Shown: piece by piece, positions 1-7,387 of the stretch
Layout of the letters: every line of letters begins with the position of its first letter
Position numbering within the stretch: the first letter of the stretch is position 1
NCBI GenBank assembly: GCA_031292465.1
Contig: JARLHB010000185.1
Coordinates: 1-21,998 of the forward strand
Source of the DNA: Ignavibacteriaceae bacterium
GTDB taxonomy: Bacteria; Bacteroidota; Ignavibacteria; Ignavibacteriales; Ignavibacteriaceae
Direction of reading: 5' to 3'
Length of the DNA stretch: 21,998 nucleotides
Position numbers and translations under genes: made by a program
Notes under the pieces: generated by a model
Told to the model about the DNA's origin: nothing
Database searches by the model: none
The model's input: only the letters and a program-made list of their open reading frames with translations

Positions 1-256
1 ACTTTTAATCTTGAGGTAGAGTATATTCCTATTTATCCAACTGTCTTAATCTAATAAATTAATGTAAAAATAATTGCGAAGATTTTTAATATTAAATTGT
101 ATTTGATACCGGACACGTAATACCAGCGATTAACATAAGTATTGAAAGCAATTTGCTGCTTTGGGAAAGCTCTAATATATACCATAAATTTACTCCCTTC
201 GCCGTATATTTGTTTTTACTTATTATCACTTTATTTATGAGAAAAATTTGGCTGCT
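1..256. other. Intergenic region upstream of the ABC-F gene
   Basis: AT-rich sequence without a convincing gene on either strand. It must contain the promoter of the ABC-F gene, but I could not pick a clear -35/-10 pair. A seven-codon frame starting at 238 ends at the TGA overlapping the ABC-F ATG; I see no evidence that it is translated. Confidence 0.4.
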
Positions 257-2146
257 ATGACTGATAATGTTACTCCTGTTATATTAACCGCAAAAGAATT
301 AAATGTAGAATTCGGCGAGCAGGTTATTTTGGATAAAGCTTCTTTAAGCGTTCACGAGGGCAACCGCATAGGGCTTGTCGGGAGGAATGGCGCAGGAAAG
401 TCCACTTTCCTGAAAATAATCTCCGGCTTTATTCAGCCTGATTCCGGCGAGGTTGCAAAGAAAAAAGGGCTTGTAATCGGATTCCTTTCGCAGGAGTTTA
501 CTTTAGATGAATATAAAACTGTTTATGAAAATATTTTATCCGGCGCTAAATTGGAACTGGATTTAATAAAGGAATACGAAGAGACTCCGTTTGATTCTCC
601 AAAGAAGCATCATCTGGAAGAAACTATTTTAAGAAAGGACTCATGGAGCCTTGAAAAAAGAATAAATATTCTTATCAATTCTTTAAATGCACCGGAAGGG
701 GACAGGGAAGTGCATAATCTATCCGGCGGTGAAAAAAGGCGTGTGGCTCTTTGCCGTGCGTTAATTGCCAATCCCGATTTGCTTATACTAGATGAATCAA
801 CAAACCACCTGGATACAAAATCCATTGAGTGGCTTGAAAATTTTCTTGCGGAATATAAAGGCACATGTATTTTTGTTACTCACGACCGCTACTTTCTTGA
901 CAGGATTGCCAACAGGATTGTGGAGCTTTCTTCAGGTGCGTTTTATTCACATCAGGGTAATTATACCGATTACTTAATCAATAAAACTGAACGGCAGGCA
1001 GTTAAGGAAGTAGAGGAACGCAAGCGCCAGCTTTTTCTTAGGCGCGAACTTGAATGGGTAAAACGCGGGCCACGTGCAAGAAGGACAAAAGCCAAGAGCA
1101 GGCTTGATAATTATTATGAGCTTGCTTCACAGGAAAAAGATGAAGTTGAACTTGATGTAGACTTAATTATACCCGAGCCTGAACGCCTGGGTAAAAAAGT
1201 TATTGAGATGAAAAACGTGGGTATAACTCTCGGCGGTAAAAAACTTTTTGAAAATTTTAACTTTAATTTTGAGCCGGGAAGGAAAATGGGTGTTGTGGGG
1301 CAGAACGGCGCCGGCAAAACCACTCTGCTAAAGATTATTCTGGGTGAATTATCATCCCAGGGTAAAGTTGAAATTGGCGAGAGCACGGAAATAAACTATG
1401 TAGATCAGGCGCGCCTGTTTTTAAATGACGATGATACGGTAGTTAAGGCTATAGGTGAGGGAAGTGAAACTGTTAGATTCGGCAAACAACAGCTTCCGGT
1501 ATGGACGTATTTAAGGCGTTTCCTTTTTACAGATGATAGAATTAATACTCTGGTTGGCAGGCTGTCCGGCGGTGAAAAAAGCAGGCTGACGCTTGCTAAA
1601 ATTCTAGCTAAGGGCGGTAACTTTCTTATGCTTGATGAGCCTACCAACGACCTTGACCTGCCTACACTCAGGATGCTGGAAGAAGCATTGATATCATTTG
1701 ACGGCTGCGTTATGGTGGTAAGCCACGACAGGTATTTTCTTAACCGCGTATGCAACGGCATACTTGCCCTTGAAGGCAACGGCGAGATTTACTTTAGTGA
1801 AGGAGATTATGATTACTACGTGGAAAAGAAGAAGCTCCGTTTACGCGAAGAAGAAACTGAAAAGCCCAAACAGAAAAAAGAAGACACACGTGTAAAACCA
1901 AAGGTAAAAAAATTAAGTTATAAAGATGCGAAAGAACTTGAAGGAATAGAAGAGAAGATAATAGAAGCCGAAGGTGAAGTGGAGAAAATAGAAAAAATAT
2001 TTACTGCGCCCGATTTTTATGAAAAATACGCCGCTCAGACAAATGAACTTAACCGCCAGCTTGAGGATGCCAGGGAGGCAGTAAAAAAGCTATATGACAG
2101 ATGGGACGATCTGGAAAAGATGAAAAATGAATTGAGCGGTGTGTGA
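257..2146 (+). CDS. uup: ABC-F family ATPase, Uup-like
   Basis: Soluble tandem ATPase with two ABC domains and no membrane segments, the layout of ABC-F proteins, which act at the ribosome; Uup members have also been tied to DNA-structure and transposon-excision phenotypes. Numbering from the ATG at 257 (629 aa): Walker A GRNGAGKS near 42-49, signature LSGGE at 155-159, Walker B LLILDE at 175-180; second domain Walker A GQNGAGKT at 348-355, LSGGE at 436-440, FLMLDE at 456-461. The inter-domain linker (about 240-300) is charged and helical. After about 540 a Lys/Glu-rich coiled coil resembles the Uup C-terminal DNA-binding extension. The first domain reads DESTNHLD where DEPTNHLD is usual; the second keeps DEPTND. 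A TTG at 248 would add three residues; I prefer the ATG. A hairpin follows the stop. Confidence 0.9.
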   Translation: MTDNVTPVILTAKELNVEFGEQVILDKASLSVHEGNRIGLVGRNGAGKSTFLKIISGFIQPDSGEVAKKKGLVIGFLSQEFTLDEYKTVYENILSGAKLELDLIKEYEETPFDSPKKHHLEETILRKDSWSLEKRINILINSLNAPEGDREVHNLSGGEKRRVALCRALIANPDLLILDESTNHLDTKSIEWLENFLAEYKGTCIFVTHDRYFLDRIANRIVELSSGAFYSHQGNYTDYLINKTERQAVKEVEERKRQLFLRRELEWVKRGPRARRTKAKSRLDNYYELASQEKDEVELDVDLIIPEPERLGKKVIEMKNVGITLGGKKLFENFNFNFEPGRKMGVVGQNGAGKTTLLKIILGELSSQGKVEIGESTEINYVDQARLFLNDDDTVVKAIGEGSETVRFGKQQLPVWTYLRRFLFTDDRINTLVGRLSGGEKSRLTLAKILAKGGNFLMLDEPTNDLDLPTLRMLEEALISFDGCVMVVSHDRYFLNRVCNGILALEGNGEIYFSEGDYDYYVEKKKLRLREEETEKPKQKKEDTRVKPKVKKLSYKDAKELEGIEEKIIEAEGEVEKIEKIFTAPDFYEKYAAQTNELNRQLEDAREAVKKLYDRWDDLEKMKNELSGV

Positions 2147-2154
2147 TTTAATGT

Positions 2155-2178
2155 AGGATTTTGATTTATCAAAATCCT
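2155..2178 (+). terminator. Candidate terminator hairpin after the ABC-F gene
   Basis: Perfect 10-bp inverted repeat (AGGATTTTGA / TCAAAATCCT) around a TTTA loop, 9 bp after the ABC-F stop. It is followed by TT and an AT-rich stretch rather than a long T run, so efficiency is uncertain. Confidence 0.5.
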
Positions 2179-2317
2179 TTATGCTATTTATGTATATATA
2201 ATGAAATTCCTGTAATGGTCTATATTGGAAAGAATTTCAAAAATAATAGCTTATAATGGAAAATTTTTATAAAACCATCCGGTTTTTAGCAATATTGTAG
2301 AAAATATTAATAAATAC

Positions 2318-2336
2318 GCCCTTATTAAATAAGGGC
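2318..2336 (-). terminator. Candidate terminator hairpin after the beta-barrel gene
   Basis: GCCCTTA / TAAGGGC 7-bp stem with a five-base TTAAA loop (a one-base-loop 9-bp pairing is also possible), between two convergent genes. On the minus strand it lies about 32 bp beyond the stop of the beta-barrel gene and is followed by AT-rich sequence; it could work in both directions. Confidence 0.45.
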
Positions 2337-2367
2337 ATAAATTATAAATTTATAATAATAACAAAAA

Positions 2368-3006
2368 TTAAAAATAAAACCTGAACCCGGTGCGCATCAT
2401 AAAACCGCTCATGTTAAAGGAACGCTGGAAAGTTCTAGTCTGTCCGGTTGAAGGATCTTTCACATCATAATCCCAGCTTGGCTGTGAGTAGTGGTATCCA
2501 AGCTCAAGTATTACATCGGAACGGGGGCCAAGTTCATAGGCAACGCCTCCGGCAATCTGCCATGCAAAATCAAATGCGCTTTGAAAATCACTGTTGTCGG
2601 GATTATTATAATCGTGGTAATATATCAATAAAGCTTCTATTCCTGCAGAGCCTGTAAAGTATCCGAAAACTCTGGGCGCAACCGGCCAACTGATTGTTGC
2701 ATTTCCCATTATCGGTATTGCGTGCAGATTTGTAGTTGCCCGTAACTCATTCAATGAACTGTTAAGTCCGTAAAAATCATTAAACTGGAAAACAAGATTC
2801 TGATCAACGTAGCTTTTATTAAACCAGTCAATACTCCATCCAAGCGAGAAATTTCTGTCAACGGCCCATCCGCCTTCATAGCCGATCATAAAACCTGCGT
2901 CAGTAGCAGAAGGATCAAAAATCCCGAGTTTAATACTTCCCATATGCGTCTGTGCAAATGTTAAAGCAGGCGCAATCAATAAAATCAAACAAAAATACTT
3001 TTTCAT
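2368..3006 (-). CDS. Outer-membrane beta-barrel protein, small porin-like
   Basis: 212 aa. The N-terminus MKKYFCLILLIAPALTFAQ is a clear signal peptide with probable cleavage after ALTFA. The mature part shows alternating aromatic/hydrophobic strands separated by Gly/Asp/Asn-rich turns (for example GGWAVDRNFSLGWSIDWF and VAYELGPRSDVILELGYHY) and ends TGFRFYF with a terminal Phe, typical of an eight-strand-type outer-membrane barrel. GGAAAGG stands just before the ATG as SD. It is a single gene, transcribed toward the convergent ABC-F gene. Role is unknown; such barrels include adhesion, structural and PorT/OmpA-like proteins, and nothing selects among them. Confidence 0.75.
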   Translation of the reverse strand: MKKYFCLILLIAPALTFAQTHMGSIKLGIFDPSATDAGFMIGYEGGWAVDRNFSLGWSIDWFNKSYVDQNLVFQFNDFYGLNSSLNELRATTNLHAIPIMGNATISWPVAPRVFGYFTGSAGIEALLIYYHDYNNPDNSDFQSAFDFAWQIAGGVAYELGPRSDVILELGYHYSQPSWDYDVKDPSTGQTRTFQRSFNMSGFMMRTGFRFYF

Positions 3007-3272
3007 AACCTTTCCATATATTTATATGGCGTTTAAGCGCAATATGAGTGCCACGAAAAACCTTCCAATTGCTTCAAATCATGGTATTTTCGTATTATGG
3101 ACTGTTTAGTAAAGTATAATTACCGGGTAATATAGTGTACAATGAAAAGTGCGGCATTATTCACTTGTTAATGGCATTATGACCTGATTTTAATTAACTT
3201 ATATTTAGCTGAATAAAAATTCTGCAAATAGTGAACATATTTAATAATTAAAATAACAGTCGGTGATTTATA
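3007..3272. other. Divergent intergenic region with two small palindromes
   Basis: Separates the beta-barrel gene (-) from the first HEPN gene (+) and should hold both promoters. Seen: CCATATA-TT-TATATGG at about 3019-3034 close to the barrel start, and ATTACC-G-GGTAAT at 3119-3131. Either could be an operator; no decisive -35/-10 pair. Confidence 0.35.
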
Positions 3273-3791
3273 ATGAATCAACATCTAACAGTACTTGCAT
3301 CAATTATAGAAGAATGTAACCTGCATATAAAAGTAATTATTTCAGCATACCCGGAATTAAAAAATATAATACCCTTAAATGAAAAAACATTTGAAAAGCT
3401 AGATAATAATGAAATAAGGCTGCTTGACCAGTTTATCTACCGTTTTTCATTGCTGCAGGATGCAATCGGAAAAAAACTTTTTACAGCGCTCCTTAACTCA
3501 CTTGAACATGATGTAAATTCAATGCAGTTTATTGATATTTTAAACAAGATTGAAGCCTTAGGGTTGATTACATCAAAAGCTGAGTGGATTTTCTTAGTAA
3601 AACTACGTGAAGAATTTTCACATGAATTCAGCAATGACACGAAAGAAAACGCTGAAACAATTAATACCCTTTTTGAAAAATTCCATCTTGTTTATAATAC
3701 ATTCGTTAAGATTAAAGACTACTCGTTAAATAAATTTGAAGGCCTTAAAGTAAATAGCAGACATTTCGATACTGTGTCATTCCCAGGCTGA
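3273..3791 (+). CDS. HEPN/HepT-like protein, paralogue 1 (RX4HXF)
   Basis: 172 aa, all-helical in appearance, no signal peptide or membrane segment. R112-EEFS-H117-E-F119 matches the R-X4-H motif of HEPN-fold ribonucleases, and the preceding RFSLLQD...W...LR pattern resembles the HI0074/HepT-like nucleotidyltransferase-substrate group. The family's usual Tyr two residues after the His is Phe here. An ungapped eye alignment with the protein at 5302 gives about 57% identity over the full length. SD GGTGA is 6 bp before the ATG, and the TCGGTG leader recurs upstream of the paralogue. No MNT antitoxin frame lies next to it; the neighbour is the DUF4143 ATPase. The HEPN assignment comes from motif and pattern, not from a search; whether it is a toxin is unknown. 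Confidence 0.65.
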   Translation: MNQHLTVLASIIEECNLHIKVIISAYPELKNIIPLNEKTFEKLDNNEIRLLDQFIYRFSLLQDAIGKKLFTALLNSLEHDVNSMQFIDILNKIEALGLITSKAEWIFLVKLREEFSHEFSNDTKENAETINTLFEKFHLVYNTFVKIKDYSLNKFEGLKVNSRHFDTVSFPG

Positions 3792-3830
3792 TTGCAGAAA
3801 AGTCCATAATGTAGGTTATATAAGGAATTT

Positions 3831-3938
3831 CGATTATAACCGAGAAATATAATAATAATAGGTGATTATAATCGAAAAATATCATAATATATTGCGATTA
3901 TAATCGAGAAATATTATATTAATGTGCGATTATAATCG
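3831..3938 (+). repeat. Four TATA-core palindromes at exact 32-bp period (operator-like array)
   Basis: Copies begin at 3831 (CGATTATAACCG), 3863 (TGATTATAATCG), 3895 and 3927 (both CGATTATAATCG, a perfect 12-bp palindrome). Starts are exactly 32 bp apart, about three helical turns, so all sites face the same side of the DNA. Similarity extends past the palindrome (GAGAAATAT in copies 1 and 3, GAAAAATAT in 2), so the unit is a 32-bp tandem repeat. Copy 4 ends 8 bp before the ATPase ATG and its last G begins the SD GAGGA (3938-3942). Each core contains TATAAT on both strands, so the array could be repressor sites, overlapping -10 boxes, or both. Confidence 0.8.
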
Positions 3939-3946
3939 AGGATTGT

Positions 3947-5077
3947 ATGTTAAAGCGTGGAATTCAGCAAGAAATAGAAAAAAGGCTAAACAAAGGAAAG
4001 ATAATAATTGTTACCGGTGCACGGCAGGTAGGGAAAACTACACTGGTTAAACAAATTGGCAAGGACTATCCTACCGAATACTTATACCTTAATTGCGATG
4101 AACCGGATATACGCCAAAAACTAACCGAAGCGACTTCAACTGTACTAAAAAACCTTGCCGGGAGCAAAAAACTTATAATAATTGATGAAGCCCAGAGAGT
4201 AAAAAATATAGGGATAACACTCAAACTTTTCGCTGACGAGTTACCGGAGCATCAGGTAATTGCAACAGGTTCTTCTGCATTAGAATTATCTAACGAGGTG
4301 AATGAACCTTTAACAGGCAGAAAATTTGAATTTAATCTTTTTCCCTTTTCTATAAAAGAACTGGCTGAACAATTCGGGAAATTGGAAGTGCATAGATTGG
4401 TTGAAGAGAGAGTGATATTTGGTATGTATCCTGAAGTAGTTTTAAAACCAGACGATAAAAAAATATTATTAAAAGAAATTACATCCAGTTATTTATTTAA
4501 AGACATCTTTTCTTATAAGGAACTAAGAAAGTCTGATTTGCTTGAAAAGCTTATGATAGCCCTTGCAGCTCAGGTCGGAAGTGAAGTATCATATAATGAG
4601 CTCTCCAATACTTTAAAAGCAGATAAGGAAACTATTGCAAAATATATTGAACTGCTTGAAAAAGCATTTGTTATTTTCCGCCTTCCGCCATTCAGCAGGA
4701 ATTTGAGAACTGAAATAACAAAAATGCGAAAAATATATTTCTATGATACAGGCATAAGGAATGCCCTGTTGTCCAACTTTAACATTTTGGAAAAAAGACA
4801 AGATAAGGGTGCGTTGTGGGAAAATTTTTTAATAAGTGAACGGCTGAAGGCTAACTTATTGATGGGAAATGATGCAAAAAAGTATTTCTGGCGGACTGTA
4901 CAGCAGCAGGAGATAGATTATATAGAAGACGATGGCAGCAATTTGTCTGCGTATGAATTTACATGGAGCAAAGATAAAAAGAAAAGAATATCCCAAACAT
5001 TTTTAAAAGCTTATCCGGATTGCAGAAATGAAATTGTTAACTGTGATAATTACATGGCCTTTCTTAACGTAAAATAA
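3947..5077 (+). CDS. AAA-family ATPase, DUF4143 type
   Basis: 376 aa. Walker A GARQVGKTT at about 24-32, Walker B LIIIDE at 76-81, sensor-1-like TGSS at 107-110 and the family hallmark LTGRKFEFNLFPFSIKEL around 122-139. Then comes a helical middle with winged-helix character (about 205-250) and a C-terminal DUF4143-like part with QQEIDYIE, AYEFTW and YP motifs. The C-terminal pattern resembles a PD-(D/E)XK-type core (D324, E337), but the place where I expect Lys (EFKW) has Thr339. SD GAGGA, 4-bp spacing. The gene lies between two paralogous HEPN genes and behind a four-palindrome array. These ATPases are widespread in Bacteroidota-type and archaeal genomes; their cellular role is mostly unknown. 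Confidence 0.9.
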   Translation: MLKRGIQQEIEKRLNKGKIIIVTGARQVGKTTLVKQIGKDYPTEYLYLNCDEPDIRQKLTEATSTVLKNLAGSKKLIIIDEAQRVKNIGITLKLFADELPEHQVIATGSSALELSNEVNEPLTGRKFEFNLFPFSIKELAEQFGKLEVHRLVEERVIFGMYPEVVLKPDDKKILLKEITSSYLFKDIFSYKELRKSDLLEKLMIALAAQVGSEVSYNELSNTLKADKETIAKYIELLEKAFVIFRLPPFSRNLRTEITKMRKIYFYDTGIRNALLSNFNILEKRQDKGALWENFLISERLKANLLMGNDAKKYFWRTVQQQEIDYIEDDGSNLSAYEFTWSKDKKKRISQTFLKAYPDCRNEIVNCDNYMAFLNVK

Positions 5078-5187
5078 TCTGAGCAATTTAAATATCAGTT
5101 GATAATGGAATATTTATACTTAATTTTTAAGAAGAATCTTAGCATTATTTTATAATAATGATTAAATTTAGTTGTTAGAAAAATTTA

Positions 5188-5224
5188 TTTTTAGTTTGAC
5201 AGGGGAAAAGAGGGAAACTAAAAA
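5188..5224 (+). promoter_or_regulatory. Inverted repeat with overlapping candidate promoter upstream of HEPN paralogue 2
   Basis: TTTTTAGTTT (5188-5197) pairs with AAACTAAAAA (5215-5224) around a 17-base, purine-rich loop containing AGGGG and AGAGGG. TTGACA at 5196-5201 with TAAAAA at 5219-5224 (17-bp spacing) reads as a sigma70-like promoter embedded in the repeat, about 78 bp before the next ATG. It could be an operator or the promoter itself. It lies 110 bp past the ATPase stop, so the second HEPN gene may have its own promoter. Confidence 0.4.
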
Positions 5225-5301
5225 TTTATCTGGTTATTAGTAGCAAACCAGCAAATAAAAAACACATTTTATTAAATAATTAGAATCGGTGGTGTATAAT
5301 T

Positions 5302-5820
5302 ATGAATCCGAACTTAAAGGAACTTGCTTCGGTTATAGACGAATGCAACAAACACATAAACAGAATTTCTTCAACTTATCCTGAATTAGAAAAGCTTATG
5401 CCGCTTAATGAAGAATCATTTGGAAAATTAACCAATGAAGAAGTCAGGGTACTGGATCAGTTCATGTTCCGTTTCTCTATGCTGCAGGATGCAATGGGTA
5501 AAAGGCTTTTCCCGGCCCTGCTTCATTCACTTGATCAGGATTTAAGCTCTACTCCGTTTATGGACATCATAAACAAAAACAATGTACTGGATGTAAATAC
5601 CTCCAGAGAGGAATGGAAGTTTTTAAGAAAATTACGCGATGAATTTTCTCACATATACAGCCATAAAATTCATGAAAGCCCGAAGACAATTAACGGCCTT
5701 TTTGAAAAGACACAGCATGTATATGATACTTTTGTTAAAGTTAAAGATTATTCTCTAAATAAATTTGACGATTTGAAAGTAAATACCAGCCTTGTTCAAA
5801 CGCCTTCATTCACAGCTTAA
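5302..5820 (+). CDS. HEPN/HepT-like protein, paralogue 2 (RX4HXY)
   Basis: 172 aa, same length as the protein at 3273 and alignable without gaps. R112-DEFS-H117-I-Y119 gives the full R-X4-H-X-Y signature. In characterised HepT toxins the Arg and His serve RNA cleavage and the Tyr is AMPylated by the partner MNT antitoxin (established for Shewanella HepT/MntA). The shared core LDQF-RFS-LQDA-GK-LF (51-70) and C-terminal YDTFVKVKDYSLNKF (141-155) are the most conserved parts. SD GGTGGTG, 7-bp spacing, in the same TCGGTG leader as paralogue 1. No nucleotidyltransferase gene is adjacent. It is followed by a strong terminator. Function is inferred from the motif only. Confidence 0.65.
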   Translation: MNPNLKELASVIDECNKHINRISSTYPELEKLMPLNEESFGKLTNEEVRVLDQFMFRFSMLQDAMGKRLFPALLHSLDQDLSSTPFMDIINKNNVLDVNTSREEWKFLRKLRDEFSHIYSHKIHESPKTINGLFEKTQHVYDTFVKVKDYSLNKFDDLKVNTSLVQTPSFTA

Positions 5821-5834
5821 TTAAACCTATTATT

Positions 5835-5864
5835 TGCGGGTATCTCTATTATGAGATATCCGCA
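5835..5864 (+). terminator. Rho-independent terminator after HEPN paralogue 2
   Basis: TGCGGGTATCTC / GAGATATCCGCA 12-bp stem (one G-T pair) with a TATTAT loop, followed by TAATCTTTTATTT. It begins 14 bp after the stop codon and is the best terminator in the window. Confidence 0.8.
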
Positions 5865-5954
5865 TAATCTTTTATTTCTCACTAACTCATATTATGTAAA
5901 ATTGTACAGCGAAACGCTGTTTCGCTACTTTAATCAGCCAAATTATAACCAAAA

Positions 5955-6004
5955 TAATAAGGTTATAACCTTATTAATATGTTGATTATATCAGGCTATA
6001 GCCT
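5955..6004. repeat. Two TATA-core palindromes, 33 bp centre to centre
   Basis: 5955-5976 is a perfect 22-bp palindrome with core AAGGTTATAACCTT; 5993-6004 is AGGCTATAGCCT. Both share the central TATA and flanking self-complementary bases with the array at 3831-3938, though the flanks differ. A weaker TTATAA site lies at 5943-5948. They sit between two convergent genes, where a promoter operator is unexpected. Confidence 0.55.
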
Positions 6005-6136
6005 TAAAAATAGATTGAAGTTTTATGTGCATAGCCTGTAAACGGAATTTCTGTATAATGGATGATAGTAAATTATAAGATGAATTTGTGATAAATATGT
6101 CTACCTGCAAGCATCTCATTAATGGAATGTATGCAA

Positions 6137-7348
6137 CTATATTCCATATTTCTTTTTTATAGTCTCAATAGTCCAATCATTGACATTATAAGCCAGTAAA
6201 ACATTTTGGAGATACTTAAAAATAATTTCGGACTTCTTCTCTAAAAGATCCTGTTTTAAGAATATTTCTTCAAATAATATCTCATCCTCAAAAGTTCTCA
6301 TTTCATTTTCATAATTCGAATTTATAACAGCAATATATTCAGAAACATTACTTAACATCATATTAAATTTTACAAGGCCTTGAGAGCCAGTTTTATTGAA
6401 AAATCTGTCTGCAGATTCAATAAAATTTTTAAGTCTTCCTATGATTTCATTTATCCTAATAATTTTCTGGGGATTTACATCAACGTTATAAAAAAGATTT
6501 TGCTTATAAAAATATAATCCATATTTATTAAATTCAGCATGATAAACAAGATTTCCGTGTAAATCATTAATACAATACCCATCTGGAATTGTTAAGCCAT
6601 TCTGATAATTATCATCACATGGAAACTTTCCGTGAGTATTACAGCAATCAGATACTGAAATTACAGGGAATAAATCTTTTAGTTCCAAAGGAGTAATAAG
6701 AATATCTTTAGGATAAACTGGTGAAATAATCAAAGTTAATTGACAATATTTATCATAATCCTTAATTAGAGGATCATTTTTAATTGCATTTAATCTCTTT
6801 CCCTCGAATATCTTTTTAAATCTTGATTCAGCTCTAGATATTAAGTCTTCTCTTAAATTTTCTGATAATTTCCTATTCTCTGACATCCATAAAATTTTAT
6901 TTACATTAGCCAAATCTTCAGGATTACTTAAATTACCTGTGCGAAAATAAACTTTTGTGTTTTTATTTATTGCATGCGGTGTTTGATGGCTTTGCGGTAC
7001 TCTTATTAATATTAGGGCTTTTGTGGAATCTTCGTTTGGACAAACTTTAATTTCAGGGAAAAGTGGAGGAGTAATATTAGTTAGAATAATATTCAATACT
7101 CTTTCTTCTAGTCCCTTTTCAAAATTAATACCTTCTATAGGAAAAGTAGGTTTATTTTCTTTGTCTTCTTTAATACCAATTAGAATAATTCCACCAAGTG
7201 TGTTGGCAAACGCAGCAATAGTTTTTTCTAAATTACTAGGAAAACCTTCTTTATAATCCAATGCTGAATTTTCTGCAATTCTTTCATTGCAAAATTCTTG
7301 GATATTTTCCCATGCAATATCATTTATAGGTGAAGTATATATGCTCAT
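6137..7348 (-). CDS. AlbA_2 / Schlafen-type nucleic-acid-binding domain protein
   Basis: 403 aa. The first about 150 residues match the AlbA_2 (Schlafen) domain: ENSALDYKE (26-34), IAAFANTLGGIILIGIKED (44-62), PHAINKNTKVYFRTGN (124-139). The domain occurs in Schlafen proteins and in many bacterial accessory or stress regulators, often with an AAA_4 or winged-helix C-terminus. Here the C-terminal about 250 residues are of no type I recognise and hold several Cys/His (DCCNTHGKFPCDD near 230-242). SD AAGGAAG precedes the ATG. It follows the rhamnosidase gene by 39 bp in the same direction, so read-through is possible, but the two functions look unrelated. The gene appears more AT-rich than the rhamnosidase, which would fit separate acquisition. 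Exact role unknown. Confidence 0.75.
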   Translation of the reverse strand: MSIYTSPINDIAWENIQEFCNERIAENSALDYKEGFPSNLEKTIAAFANTLGGIILIGIKEDKENKPTFPIEGINFEKGLEERVLNIILTNITPPLFPEIKVCPNEDSTKALILIRVPQSHQTPHAINKNTKVYFRTGNLSNPEDLANVNKILWMSENRKLSENLREDLISRAESRFKKIFEGKRLNAIKNDPLIKDYDKYCQLTLIISPVYPKDILITPLELKDLFPVISVSDCCNTHGKFPCDDNYQNGLTIPDGYCINDLHGNLVYHAEFNKYGLYFYKQNLFYNVDVNPQKIIRINEIIGRLKNFIESADRFFNKTGSQGLVKFNMMLSNVSEYIAVINSNYENEMRTFEDEILFEEIFLKQDLLEKKSEIIFKYLQNVLLAYNVNDWTIETIKKKYGI

Positions 7349-7387
7349 ATAATTCTTCCTTTATTTATCTTATCAAATCTTGAGACT

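Larger units (their letters stand above)
5821..6136. other. Convergent intergenic region rich in palindromes
   Basis: Between the convergent HEPN gene (+) and AlbA_2 gene (-). Besides the terminator it holds a perfect 8-bp hairpin AGCGAAAC-GCT-GTTTCGCT (5908-5926), a perfect 22-bp palindrome centred on GGTTATAACC (5955-5976) and AGGCTATAGCCT (5993-6004). No gene seen. Confidence 0.6.

Noticed and set aside
3831..3938. Short CRISPR-type repeat array
   Set aside because: The period is 32 bp, but the repeat similarity continues through the unit and no distinct spacers exist; palindromic operator array fits better.
3273..5820. Classical HepT-MntA toxin-antitoxin system
   Set aside because: No frame with the MNT signature GSxxxGxxxxxSDxD is visible in the window, so the standard two-gene system is not present.
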